Under the pieces are notes generated by a model that saw nothing but the letters and a program-made list of their open reading frames with translations, was not told the origin of the DNA and did not search any database. From DATARH01 sp035309005 (GTDB lineage: Bacteria; Pseudomonadota; Alphaproteobacteria; ATCC43930; CGMCC-115725), in contig DATGFP010000143.1 in the NCBI GenBank assembly GCA_035309005.1, positions 1-51,316 on the forward strand: a DNA stretch of 51,316 nucleotides. The letters are read 5' to 3'. This document shows, piece after piece, positions 28,434-35,817 of the stretch. A program made the position numbers and the translations under genes. The stretch's first letter is position 1; the number at the start of each line of letters is the position of its first letter.

Positions 28434-29500
28434 TGCGCCTCCTCTCCGGGTGATTCGGCGGGCAGCCCGGCGAGCAGGTCGAGCTGGCCGGGCAGGCTGG
28501 CGGGCAGCGGCAGATCGAGGTGGCGAAACGCGATCTCGGTCAGCATCCGGCCGCGCGGCGTGCGCTGCACGAACCCTTGCTGCATCAGATAGGGCTCGAT
28601 GACTTCCTCGATCACGTCGCGCTGCTCGGAGAGCGCCGCCGCCATCGTCTCGACCCCGACCGGGCCGCCGCCGTAATTCTGCGCGATCGCACGCAGATAG
28701 CGCCGGTCCATCGCGTCGAGGCCCTTCGCGTCGACTTCCAGGCGCAGCAGCGCCTGGTCGGCGGTCGCGGCATCGACATGCGGCCAGCCGTTGACCGCCG
28801 CGAAATCGCGGATCCGGCGTAAGAGGCGCATCGCGACGCGCGGCGTGCCTCGGGCGCGGCGGGCGATCTCGGCGGCGCCGTCCTGCCGCAGGTCGAAAGC
28901 CAGGATGCCGGCGCCGCGGGTCACGATCTGCGCCAGTTCGTCGGGTTCGTAAAACAGGAGCCGCAGCGGGATGCCGAAGCGCTCGCGCAGCGGGCGGGTG
29001 ATGAGGCCCGAGCGGGTCGTCGCGCCGACCAGCGTGAACGGCGGCAGGTCAATGCGGATCGAGCGCGCGCCGGGTCCCTCGCCGATGATCAGGTCGAGCT
29101 GGAAATCCTCCATCGCCGGGTAAAGAATCTCTTCCACCGCCGGCGCCAGGCGGTGGATCTCGTCGATGAACAGGATGTCGCGCGGCTGCAGGTTGGTCAG
29201 CAGCGCGGCGAGGTCGCCGGCGCGCTGGATGACCGGCCCCGAGGTGGCGCGGAAGCCGACGGCGAGCTCGCGCGCGACGATCTGCGCCAAGGTCGTCTTG
29301 CCGAGCCCCGGAGGCCCGAAAAACAGCACGTGGTCGAGCGCCTCGCGGCGGCCCCGCGCGGCGGCGATGAAGACCCGCAGATTGTCGCGCAGCTGCCGCT
29401 GGCCGACGAACTCGTCGAGCGAGGAGGGCCGGATCGAGGCTTCGGGCGCGTCCTCCGCGTCCAGTTGGGCGGCGATGAGACGCGGCGCGGCATCGCTCAC
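28430..29500 (-). CDS. ruvB: Holliday junction branch migration helicase RuvB
   Basis: A 356-residue AAA+ ATPase that drives branch migration with RuvA. Motifs are RPSSLDEFVGQ, Walker A GPPGLGKTT, Walker B ILFIDEIHRL, the sensor stretch LVGATTRSGLITRPLRERFG and the winged-helix C-terminus. The GTG at 29500 overlaps the ruvA stop as GTGA, indicating translational coupling. The order ruvC-ruvA-ruvB with four-base overlaps is standard for the group. Confidence 0.97.
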   Translation of the reverse strand: MSDAAPRLIAAQLDAEDAPEASIRPSSLDEFVGQRQLRDNLRVFIAAARGRREALDHVLFFGPPGLGKTTLAQIVARELAVGFRATSGPVIQRAGDLAALLTNLQPRDILFIDEIHRLAPAVEEILYPAMEDFQLDLIIGEGPGARSIRIDLPPFTLVGATTRSGLITRPLRERFGIPLRLLFYEPDELAQIVTRGAGILAFDLRQDGAAEIARRARGTPRVAMRLLRRIRDFAAVNGWPHVDAATADQALLRLEVDAKGLDAMDRRYLRAIAQNYGGGPVGVETMAAALSEQRDVIEEVIEPYLMQQGFVQRTPRGRMLTEIAFRHLDLPLPASLPGQLDLLAGLPAESPGEEAQ

Positions 29501-30141
29501 CGCGCTGTCCCCTGGTCAGGGTGCTGGGTCTGCGCCAGCTCCTGCAGCCCGGCGCGGATCAAGGCATCGAGCGCGACCGCGTCGCCGAGCCGGCGCGCCG
29601 CCGCGGCGACGGCGCCGAAGGCTTCGGCGCGGCGGTAGCCGAGATTGACCAGCGCCGACACCGCGTCGGCCGAGGCGCCTGCTTCCGCGACCGCGACAAC
29701 ATCGCCGCCGGCGACCCCCGGCGGCGGCGCCAGCGTGAGGCCGCCCACCTTGTCGCGCAATTCGTTGACGATGCGCGCCGCGAGCCGCGGGCCGACCCCG
29801 TCGGCGCGCGCCAGCATCGCCTTGTCCTGCGCCACGATGGCGAGCGTCAGCGCTTCCGGCGCGACCGCCGAGAGGATCGCGAGCGCGAGGCGGGCGCCGA
29901 CCCCCTGCACCGTCGTCAACAGGCGAAACCAGTCGCGCTCGGCCGCGTCGATAAAGCCGTAGAGGTGGATGTGGTCCTCGCGGACATGGGTCTCGATCAG
30001 CAGCCGCACCGCGCCCCCGGGCGGCGGCAGGCGGCCGATCGTGCGGGTCGAGCAGAACGCCAGATAGCCGACGCCGCCGACATCGACGACCGTCGCGTCG
30101 GGCGCGACCGAATCGACGGTGCCGGCGAGCTTGGCGATCAT
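29497..30141 (-). CDS. ruvA: Holliday junction DNA-binding protein RuvA
   Basis: A 214-residue protein. The N-terminal OB-fold starts MIAKLAGTVDSV and includes THVREDHIHLYGF; the two helix-hairpin-helix motifs contain VQGVGARLALAILSAV and ADGVGPRLAARIVNELRDK. The C-terminal RuvB-contact domain carries LVNLGYRRAEA. The ATG at 30141 overlaps the ruvC stop as ATGA, so the start is well fixed although the frame continues upstream inside ruvC. Confidence 0.97.
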   Translation of the reverse strand: MIAKLAGTVDSVAPDATVVDVGGVGYLAFCSTRTIGRLPPPGGAVRLLIETHVREDHIHLYGFIDAAERDWFRLLTTVQGVGARLALAILSAVAPEALTLAIVAQDKAMLARADGVGPRLAARIVNELRDKVGGLTLAPPPGVAGGDVVAVAEAGASADAVSALVNLGYRRAEAFGAVAAAARRLGDAVALDALIRAGLQELAQTQHPDQGTAR

Positions 30142-30632
30142 CGCGCGGCGCTCCAGGCGCGCAGCGTGCGGCTGTGGTGGGCATGGCAGATCGCCACCGC
30201 CAGGGCGTCCGCGGCGTCGGGCTTCGCGATCGTGCAGCCCGGCAGGAGGCGGCGCACCATCAGCTGCACCTGCGCCTTCTCGGCGTGGCCGGCGCCGACC
30301 ACCGATTTCTTGATCAGGTTCGCCGAATATTCGGCGACCGGCAGCGAGCGCTCGGCCGGGACGAGCAGGACGACGCCGCGCGCGATGCCGAGCTTCAGGG
30401 TCGAGGCGGCGTTTTTGTTGACAAAACTCTCCTCGACCGCCGCCTCGTCGGGGTGGAAGCGTTCGAGCACGGCCGTCAGCTGGCGGAACAGCGCGACGAG
30501 ACGCTCGGCGAGCGGCAGATCGCTCGGGGCGTTGACGACCCCGTCGGCGACGTGGCTCAGCCGATTGCCGGCGACGTCGATGACCCCCCATCCGGTATGC
30601 CGCAACCCGGGATCGAGCCCGAGAACCCGCAT
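30138..30632 (-). CDS. ruvC: Holliday junction resolvase RuvC
   Basis: A 164-residue endonuclease that cuts Holliday junctions. The first catalytic Asp is Asp7 in RVLGLDPGLRHTGWG; the Glu in AAVEESFVNKNAASTLKLG and the Asp of the DAADALAVAICH stretch complete the active site. The ATG at 30632 has GGGGGCG upstream. It is the first gene of the ruv-ybgC-tol run. The 179 bases before it contain two palindromic elements but no clear promoter. Confidence 0.97.
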   Translation of the reverse strand: MRVLGLDPGLRHTGWGVIDVAGNRLSHVADGVVNAPSDLPLAERLVALFRQLTAVLERFHPDEAAVEESFVNKNAASTLKLGIARGVVLLVPAERSLPVAEYSANLIKKSVVGAGHAEKAQVQLMVRRLLPGCTIAKPDAADALAVAICHAHHSRTLRAWSAAR

Positions 30633-30685
30633 TCTATCGTCGCCCCCAACCGATCGGCACCGCAGCCGCTCGACAAACGCGTATC

Positions 30686-30716
30686 ACCCCGGAGAAGGCC
30701 GGGGTTCATTTTTTAA
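30686..30716 (+). terminator. terminator-like hairpin with T-run reading on the plus strand
   Basis: ACCCCGG-agaagg-CCGGGGT (30686-30705) is followed on the plus strand by TCATTTTTTAA. This has the form of an intrinsic terminator, but both neighbours (ruvC and tRNA-Pro) run on the minus strand. It could stop antisense transcription, or be a member of a dispersed palindromic repeat family. The CCGGAGAAGGCCGGGG core resembles part of the repeat at 51075-51151. Confidence 0.4.
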
Positions 30717-30760
30717 TGGCGCCCACGCCCGCGTCCCCAAAATCCAATTGATGCAGCTAT

Positions 30761-30778
30761 TTTCGCGGGTCCGCGAAA
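30761..30778 (-). terminator. palindrome downstream of tRNA-Pro
   Basis: Perfect 8-bp arms TTTCGCGG/CCGCGAAA around two bases, 34-51 bases beyond the tRNA 3' end in the transcribed sense. It could end the tRNA transcript or guide 3' processing. Only AAAATAG follows, with no T-run, so intrinsic termination is unproven. Confidence 0.35.
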
Positions 30779-30811
30779 CAATGATGCCGGCCGGCGCCGG
30801 GATAAAGAGAG

Positions 30812-30888
30812 TGGTCGGAGCGGTGAGATTCGAACTCACGACCCTCAGCACCCCATGCTGATGCGCTACCAGGCTGCGCTACGCTCCG
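30812..30888 (-). tRNA. tRNA-Pro (anticodon GGG)
   Basis: A 77-nt cloverleaf with encoded CCA end. The acceptor stem CGGAGCG/CGCTCCG is perfect, the D stem is GCGC/GCGC, and the anticodon stem is TCAGC/GCTGA with loop ATGGGGT giving anticodon GGG. The T stem is GTGAG/CTCAC with loop TTCGAAT, and the discriminator is A before CCA. It reads CCC and CCU proline codons. It is flanked by ruvC and the Rid-family gene and has its own promoter. Confidence 0.97.
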
Positions 30889-30913
30889 ACCGGGCCGCCC
30901 TGGCAAGAGCGCG

Positions 30914-30942
30914 ATCATACCGGCGCCGGCGGCACGGCGCAA
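30914..30942 (-). promoter_or_regulatory. sigma70-type promoter of tRNA-Pro
   Basis: On the minus strand TTGCGC (30937-30942) and TATGAT (30914-30919) are separated by exactly 17 bases. The predicted start near 30907 lies about 19 bases before the mature tRNA 5' end at 30888. It is the best-matched promoter seen in the window. Confidence 0.75.
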
Positions 30943-30971
30943 CGCGCCTGCAGCCGGGGGCTACGGCGGGG

Positions 30972-31364
30972 CTAAAGTACCGCGACGGCCTCGATCTCGA
31001 TCAGGAACTCGGGCTGCGCCAAGGCCGCCACCGCGACGAGGGTGTGGGCCGGCATCTTGCGGCCGAAGAATTCCTCGCGGATCGGGCCGTAGTCGGCGCG
31101 GTGGCGGATGTCGGTCAGGTAGGTGTTGACCTTGACGATCGACGCCATCGTGCCGCCGCCGGCTTCGACCTGCGCCTTCAGGCACTGCAGCGCGGCGCGC
31201 GCCTGCGCCTTGAAGTCGCCGGCATGGGCGGCGCCGCCCTCGGCGTTGTAGGCGACCTGCCCGGCGATGTAGAGCAGCGTCTGCGCGCCGGAAACCTTGA
31301 CCGCCTGCGCGTAGGCCGGCGGGTCGTAGACGGATTTTGCGGCGTAGGGTGCAATCGTGGCCAT
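30972..31364 (-). CDS. Rid family protein (YjgF/YER057c/UK114), without catalytic Arg
   Basis: A 130-residue, probably trimeric, cytoplasmic protein. The Rid fold is seen in LLYIAGQVAYN, the VKVNTYLTDI stretch and the terminal FLIEIEAVAVL. In RidA enaminase members an Arg stands in the PARS segment; here the equivalent site reads PAHT with His107. By established classification, Rid subfamilies lacking this Arg do not have the RidA deaminase activity, so the role is open. The ATG at 31364 has GGAGG at good spacing. It is a single gene between the tRNA and a divergent small secreted protein gene. Confidence 0.9.
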   Translation of the reverse strand: MATIAPYAAKSVYDPPAYAQAVKVSGAQTLLYIAGQVAYNAEGGAAHAGDFKAQARAALQCLKAQVEAGGGTMASIVKVNTYLTDIRHRADYGPIREEFFGRKMPAHTLVAVAALAQPEFLIEIEAVAVL

Positions 31365-31478
31365 GTCTTTCGCCTCCAGGTAGTGGTAAGTTTCGCGGCT
31401 AGGTGACCAAGGGCACGCGCTAGGCGGAGCGGACGCGCGGGTCGGAAATCATCGACGCGGATCGATCCGGAGGAAGCC

Positions 31479-31748
31479 GTGACGAAGCTGTTTGCTGGTC
31501 TTGCTGCTCTCGCGCTGGCGCTCGTAATGCTCTCGCCGCCTGCTGCGGCGCATTGCTGGCGCGGTCAGCGCGGACAATGTTGGCATCACCGCTACGTGCA
31601 TCATGCTGCCTGGCGCCACCGCTGGTATCGCGCGCCGCCCCAGCTTTCCGGGCCGGCATTCTATCCCTACGCCTACTATCCGGCGCCGGCGGGGTATAGC
31701 CCCTATTCGGTGGGATGTCTGCCGATCGGCTATTTCTGCTTCCGCTAG
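31479..31748 (+). CDS. small secreted aromatic- and His-rich protein
   Basis: An 89-residue protein starting at a GTG with a good GGAGGA at 31469-31474. The N-terminal 24 residues form a clear Sec signal peptide (LFAGLAALALALVMLSPPAAA, cleavage likely after AHC or AAA). The mature part is rich in His, Trp, Arg and Tyr (CWHHRYVHHAAWRHRWYR, then a Tyr/Pro-rich tail) and has four Cys. This composition resembles small periplasmic proteins of unknown function common in alphaproteobacteria; metal binding is a guess. It is convergent with the molybdenum hydroxylase genes, whose last stop is 22 bases away. Confidence 0.7.
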   Translation: MTKLFAGLAALALALVMLSPPAAAHCWRGQRGQCWHHRYVHHAAWRHRWYRAPPQLSGPAFYPYAYYPAPAGYSPYSVGCLPIGYFCFR

Positions 31749-31769
31749 CGTCCCGCTGAGGGGGTCGCG

Positions 31770-34001
31770 CTACACTCCGATCGCGGCCTTGACGCTGGCG
31801 GCGGCGATCGGGATGTCGCGCAGGCGCACGCCGGCGGCGTCGGCGATGGCGTTGGCGATCGCCGCGGCGGTCGGGCCTTGGGCGGCTTCGCCGGCGCCGA
31901 AAAACCCAGCGCCCGGCCGGTCGATCACCTCGACGGTGACCCGATCCGGCGCGGCCGGGAAGCGCATGATCGGATAGCTGCTCCAGTCGCGGCTGAGGAT
32001 GCGGCTGCGGTCGAATTGCACGCTCTCGTACAAGGTCCAGCTCGCCGCCTGCAGGATGCCGCCCTCGATCTGGTTTTGGATGCCGTCCGGGTTGACCGCC
32101 TCGCCGCAGTCGATCGCCGCGACCGCGCGCACCAGGCGCACCCGGCCGCTCTCGCGGTCGAGTTCGATTTCGACCGCCAGCGCGATGTAGGCGGCCGTGT
32201 TCTCGTAGCGGGCGAAGGCGAAGCCGCGGCCGCGGTCGGGCCGCCGGCCAAACGCCGACCAGGCGAAGCGCTCGGCGGCCCGCGTCACGGCTTCGCGGGC
32301 GCGGCGATCCTCAAGATGCTTCAGGCGGAAATCGACGGGGTCGGCCTGCGCCGCCAGCGCCAGCTCGTCGATGAAGCTCTCGATCGCGAAGATGTTCATG
32401 TAGCTGCCGAGGCCGCGCAGCGCCGAAACCCGCAGCGGCATCGCCGGCATGAAATCGTAGACGACGCGCAGCTGCGGGATCGCGTAGTAGGGCAGGGCGT
32501 TGCGATCGCCGCCGCCGGCCGGCAACGGGATCGGCTGCGGCGCCGGCTGCGCCACCGGCGTGTCGCGGTGCCAGGCGGCGACCAGGTTGCCGGCCCGCCC
32601 GCCGGGCCGGGTCGCATGGGTGCTGCTGCGCACCCGGTAGTCCCAGGCGACGATCCGGTGGTCGGCATCGAGCGCGGCGCGCGCCTCGCTCAGCATCGCC
32701 GAGCCGTAGGGCTCCCAGCTGTGCTCCTGCTCGCGCATCCACTGCACCCGCACCGGCCGGCCGGGCAGCGCCAGCGCCAGGAGCGCGGCGTCGGCCGCGG
32801 CATCGTCGGCGCCGTTATGGCCGTAGCAGCCCGAGCCCTCGGCATGGATGCAACGCACCTTGTCCGGCGGCAGGCGGGTAAGCTCGGCAATGGCGGCGCG
32901 CAGCGGGTAGACGCCCTGGCTGTGGGTCCACACCGTCAGCGCGCCCTCCTGATAGAGCCCGACCGCGCACGACGGCCCGATCGCGCCGTGCATCTGGTAA
33001 GCGCGGCGGTAGCGCGCCGTGACAACCCGGGTGCCGGGCGGCATCGTGCTGTCGCCGTCGCGCACCGAGATCGCCTGCGCCGGCAGGGTGGCGAGCATTT
33101 CGAACAGATGGTCGGGGTCGGGGAGGGCAGGGGTCTCCTCCCACCGGGCGGCGGCGGCCAGCGCGCGCATCGCCACCACCGCCTGATATTCGCGCTCGGC
33201 GATGACGCCAAGGTAGCTGCCGTCGCGCACCACTTTCAGGACCCCCGGCAGGCGCTCGATCGAGGCGGTGTCGGCCTCGCGCAGCTTCGCGCCGTACGAC
33301 GGCGGCAAGACGATCCGGCCGTGCACCATGCCGGGCAGCCGCAAATCCTGAACAAAGGCTGCGCCGCCGGTGATTTTGGCCGGGAGGTCGACGCGCGGCA
33401 CGCTCTTGCCGATCAGGCGGTGGCGGCCTGCATCGACGAAATTCGCTTGCGGCCCGGCGCGGACGTGCAACAGCTCGGCGCCGGCCAATTCGCCATAGCC
33501 GATCCGCCGGCCGCCGTCGGCGACGACGAACCCGTCAGCGGCGCGCAGCTGCTCGGGCGCCACAAGCAGCCGCGCCGCCGCGGCGCCGATCAGCAGCGCG
33601 CGCGCCTGGGCGGCGGCGATGCGGATCGCGGTGCCGCTGTCCGCGACCGAGCGGCTGCCGGCGGTGTAGCCTTCGTCGGGGGTGCGCGCGGTGTCGGCGG
33701 TGACGAGCTCGATCGCCTCGGGCGCGACGATCAGCTCCTCGGCGGCGATCTGGACGAGGGCGGTCTTGATCCCTTGGCCGAGCTCGGCCTTGCCGGTGAA
33801 GGCGGTGATCTTGCCGTCGCCGTCGATGCGCAGCCAGGCATCGATGAGCGGGGTCCGTGCGAGGCTGCCGGGCAGCGCCGCCGCGCCTGCCCCAGCCCCT
33901 GCGCCCTGCGCGAGGGCGCGCCCGGCGGACAGCGTAACGCTGACGATCAGCGCGCCGCCGCCCTTCAGCACGGCGCGGCGGCTGGGAGTGATCCCGGTCA
34001 T
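31770..34001 (-). CDS. xanthine dehydrogenase family molybdopterin-binding subunit (TAT-exported)
   Basis: A 743-residue Mo subunit of the isoquinoline 1-oxidoreductase/aldehyde oxidoreductase type. The N-terminus carries a TAT signal (SRRAVLKGGG then a hydrophobic stretch ending ALAQ), so it should act in the periplasm. Family segments are GKAELGQGIKTALVQIAAEEL, GCYGHNGADDAAADAALLA, RALRGLGSYMN-like sequence and the C-terminal FFGAGEAAQGPT with the probable catalytic Glu. It hydroxylates an aldehyde or N-heterocycle with water as oxygen donor. The ATG at 34001 overlaps the 2Fe-2S gene as ATGA. No FAD subunit gene is present, consistent with electron transfer to the cytochrome. The substrate is unknown. 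Confidence 0.9.
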   Translation of the reverse strand: MTGITPSRRAVLKGGGALIVSVTLSAGRALAQGAGAGAGAAALPGSLARTPLIDAWLRIDGDGKITAFTGKAELGQGIKTALVQIAAEELIVAPEAIELVTADTARTPDEGYTAGSRSVADSGTAIRIAAAQARALLIGAAAARLLVAPEQLRAADGFVVADGGRRIGYGELAGAELLHVRAGPQANFVDAGRHRLIGKSVPRVDLPAKITGGAAFVQDLRLPGMVHGRIVLPPSYGAKLREADTASIERLPGVLKVVRDGSYLGVIAEREYQAVVAMRALAAAARWEETPALPDPDHLFEMLATLPAQAISVRDGDSTMPPGTRVVTARYRRAYQMHGAIGPSCAVGLYQEGALTVWTHSQGVYPLRAAIAELTRLPPDKVRCIHAEGSGCYGHNGADDAAADAALLALALPGRPVRVQWMREQEHSWEPYGSAMLSEARAALDADHRIVAWDYRVRSSTHATRPGGRAGNLVAAWHRDTPVAQPAPQPIPLPAGGGDRNALPYYAIPQLRVVYDFMPAMPLRVSALRGLGSYMNIFAIESFIDELALAAQADPVDFRLKHLEDRRAREAVTRAAERFAWSAFGRRPDRGRGFAFARYENTAAYIALAVEIELDRESGRVRLVRAVAAIDCGEAVNPDGIQNQIEGGILQAASWTLYESVQFDRSRILSRDWSSYPIMRFPAAPDRVTVEVIDRPGAGFFGAGEAAQGPTAAAIANAIADAAGVRLRDIPIAAASVKAAIGV

Positions 34002-34492
34002 CGGTCGGGCTGCCGGTCGGCCGGCGGCAGCGCCTTCTGCAGCGCCTCGCCGGCCCGGCGGATCGCCCGCAGGATCCGCATATGGGTGCCGCAGCGGCAC
34101 AGATTGGGCGCCATCGCGGTGCGGATCTCGGCGTCGGACGGGGCCGGGTTGCGCTCCAGCAGCGCCTGGGCGCGCATGATCATGCCGGAAGTGCAGTAGC
34201 CGCATTGCGCCGCCTCTTCGGCGATGAAGGCCTGCTGCAGCGCGCCGGGCTTGCCGTGCGCGGCGAGCCCTTCGAGCGTGGTGATCGGGCGGTCCTGCAA
34301 GGAAGCGACCGGCACCAGGCAGGAGAACACCGGCTCGCCGCCGACGATGACCGTGCAGGCGCCGCACTGGCCGAGGCCGCAGCCGAACTTGGCGCCATTG
34401 AGCCCGAGTTCGCCGCGCAGCGCATAGAGGAGCGGCGTCGCCGGATCGATGTCGAGCCGGTGCGCCCTCCCATTGACCGAGAGCGTTATCAT
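33998..34492 (-). CDS. (2Fe-2S)-binding subunit of molybdenum hydroxylase
   Basis: A 164-residue subunit with two [2Fe-2S] domains. The plant-type ferredoxin domain has Cys38, Cys43, Cys46 and Cys58 (GCGLGQCGACTV), and the helical domain has Cys97, Cys100, Cys132 and Cys134 (QCGYCTSGM and NLCRCGTHMRI). It carries electrons from the Mo subunit to the cytochrome. It lacks its own TAT signal, so it is probably exported together with the Mo subunit. The start ATG at 34492 overlaps the cytochrome stop, and its stop overlaps the Mo-subunit start. Confidence 0.95.
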   Translation of the reverse strand: MITLSVNGRAHRLDIDPATPLLYALRGELGLNGAKFGCGLGQCGACTVIVGGEPVFSCLVPVASLQDRPITTLEGLAAHGKPGALQQAFIAEEAAQCGYCTSGMIMRAQALLERNPAPSDAEIRTAMAPNLCRCGTHMRILRAIRRAGEALQKALPPADRQPDR

Positions 34493-35793
34493 GCTCCGCC
34501 CTTGCTCTGCCGCAGATCGTGGATTTTGGCGGCCAGGCCCGTCCAGGCCGCTCCGCTGCCGTAATGCGCCCGGATATAGCCGAGCAGCGAAGCGAGCTGC
34601 GCGTCGGTGAAGGCGCCGGCGAAGGGCGGCATCCACGGTCCGGCGCGTTCGTCGTCCGGCTGGATGCCGCCCTGCACGATGCGGATCGCGTTGCCCGGGT
34701 CGGCTTCGTTGACGGCGGTGCTGAGCGCGAGGTCGATGCCGTGCGGCGGCACCATCGGCGATCCCCCGGCGTGACAGGCGGCGCAGGCGCCGGCGAAGAT
34801 CGCCGCGCCGAGTTCCTCGCCGGCAGCGGGCTGCGGCAGGCTCGCCTTGCCTGCGCGCGCCCGCGCTTCGCTGGCGCGCCGCTGGCGGTCCGCCGAGGCA
34901 CCGCCCTCGTTCGCCGCGAGGTAGGTGGCGATGGCGCGGACATCGGCGGGGTCGGCGCGCGCCAGTGCGTCGACGACCGGCCGCATCGGCCCGGCCGCCG
35001 CGCCGTGCTCGACATCCCAGCCGCGGCGCAGATAGGCGTCGAGATGCTCGGCGTCCCACGGCACCGGCGCGGGCGAGGCCGCGTTGAGGGCTGGGGCGCC
35101 CCAGCCCTCGGCTTCGCCGCCGGCCAGGGCCTCGGCCGTCGTCTCGGCCCCGAGCGCGTTGCGCGGCGAATGGCAGTCGCCGCAATGGCCGAGCCCGGCG
35201 ACGAGATAGGCGCCGCGGTTCCATAGGGCGTCGTGCTGTGGATCGGGCCGGAACGGGGCGGCATCAAAAAACACCAGGTTCCACACCGCCATGAGCCAGC
35301 GCTGGTTGAACGGCAAGCCAAGATCGTTGGGCCGCTGGACGGTCTCGACCGGGCGGCGGGTCATGATGAAGGCATAGAGCGCGCCGATGTCGGCGTCGCT
35401 GAGCTTGGCGAAATGCGGATAGGGGAAAGCCGGGTAGAGGTGGTCGCCGCGGCGCCCGATCCCCTCGCGCATCGCGCGCCCGAACGCCGCCTGCGACCAG
35501 TGGCCGATGCCGCTGCCCGGCGCCGGGGTGATGTTGCTGCTGAAGACGGTTCCGAACGGGGTCGGCAGCGCCCGGTTGCCGGCGTAGTCGGCGCCGCCCG
35601 GGGCGGTGTGGCAGACATGGCAATTGCCGATCGCGGCGAGCCTGGCGCCGGTCTCGACCAGGGCGCGATCGAAGGTGCCGGGCGCCGGCGGGTCGATCTC
35701 GGGGATCAGCGGCCGCTGCGCGGCGATGACGAACCCGGCCGCGCCCAGAACCGCGACAGCGCCGACGGCGAGCACGATGCGCCGGATCCGCAT
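34489..35793 (-). CDS. triheme c-type cytochrome subunit
   Basis: A 434-residue protein with an N-terminal membrane anchor or signal peptide (IRRIVLAVGAVAVLGAAGFVIAA) and three CxxCH heme sites at residues 58-62 (CHVCH), 204-208 (CGDCH) and 337-341 (CAACH). Size and spacing match the triheme cytochromes that accompany alcohol dehydrogenases and isoquinoline/nicotinate-type Mo hydroxylases, passing electrons to ubiquinone or terminal oxidases. It overlaps the 2Fe-2S gene by four bases. It begins 24 bases after the stop of the adenylate cyclase gene, so transcription may run through from the chemosensory genes. Confidence 0.92.
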   Translation of the reverse strand: MRIRRIVLAVGAVAVLGAAGFVIAAQRPLIPEIDPPAPGTFDRALVETGARLAAIGNCHVCHTAPGGADYAGNRALPTPFGTVFSSNITPAPGSGIGHWSQAAFGRAMREGIGRRGDHLYPAFPYPHFAKLSDADIGALYAFIMTRRPVETVQRPNDLGLPFNQRWLMAVWNLVFFDAAPFRPDPQHDALWNRGAYLVAGLGHCGDCHSPRNALGAETTAEALAGGEAEGWGAPALNAASPAPVPWDAEHLDAYLRRGWDVEHGAAAGPMRPVVDALARADPADVRAIATYLAANEGGASADRQRRASEARARAGKASLPQPAAGEELGAAIFAGACAACHAGGSPMVPPHGIDLALSTAVNEADPGNAIRIVQGGIQPDDERAGPWMPPFAGAFTDAQLASLLGYIRAHYGSGAAWTGLAAKIHDLRQSKGGA

Positions 35794-35817
35794 GATTCCC
35801 GCCTCAGCGACCGCGGC

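Noticed and set aside
31770..35321. A fused 1183-residue Mo-hydroxylase frame
   Set aside because: The upstream part overlaps the cytochrome and 2Fe-2S genes in another frame; the TAT signal at 34001 marks the real start.
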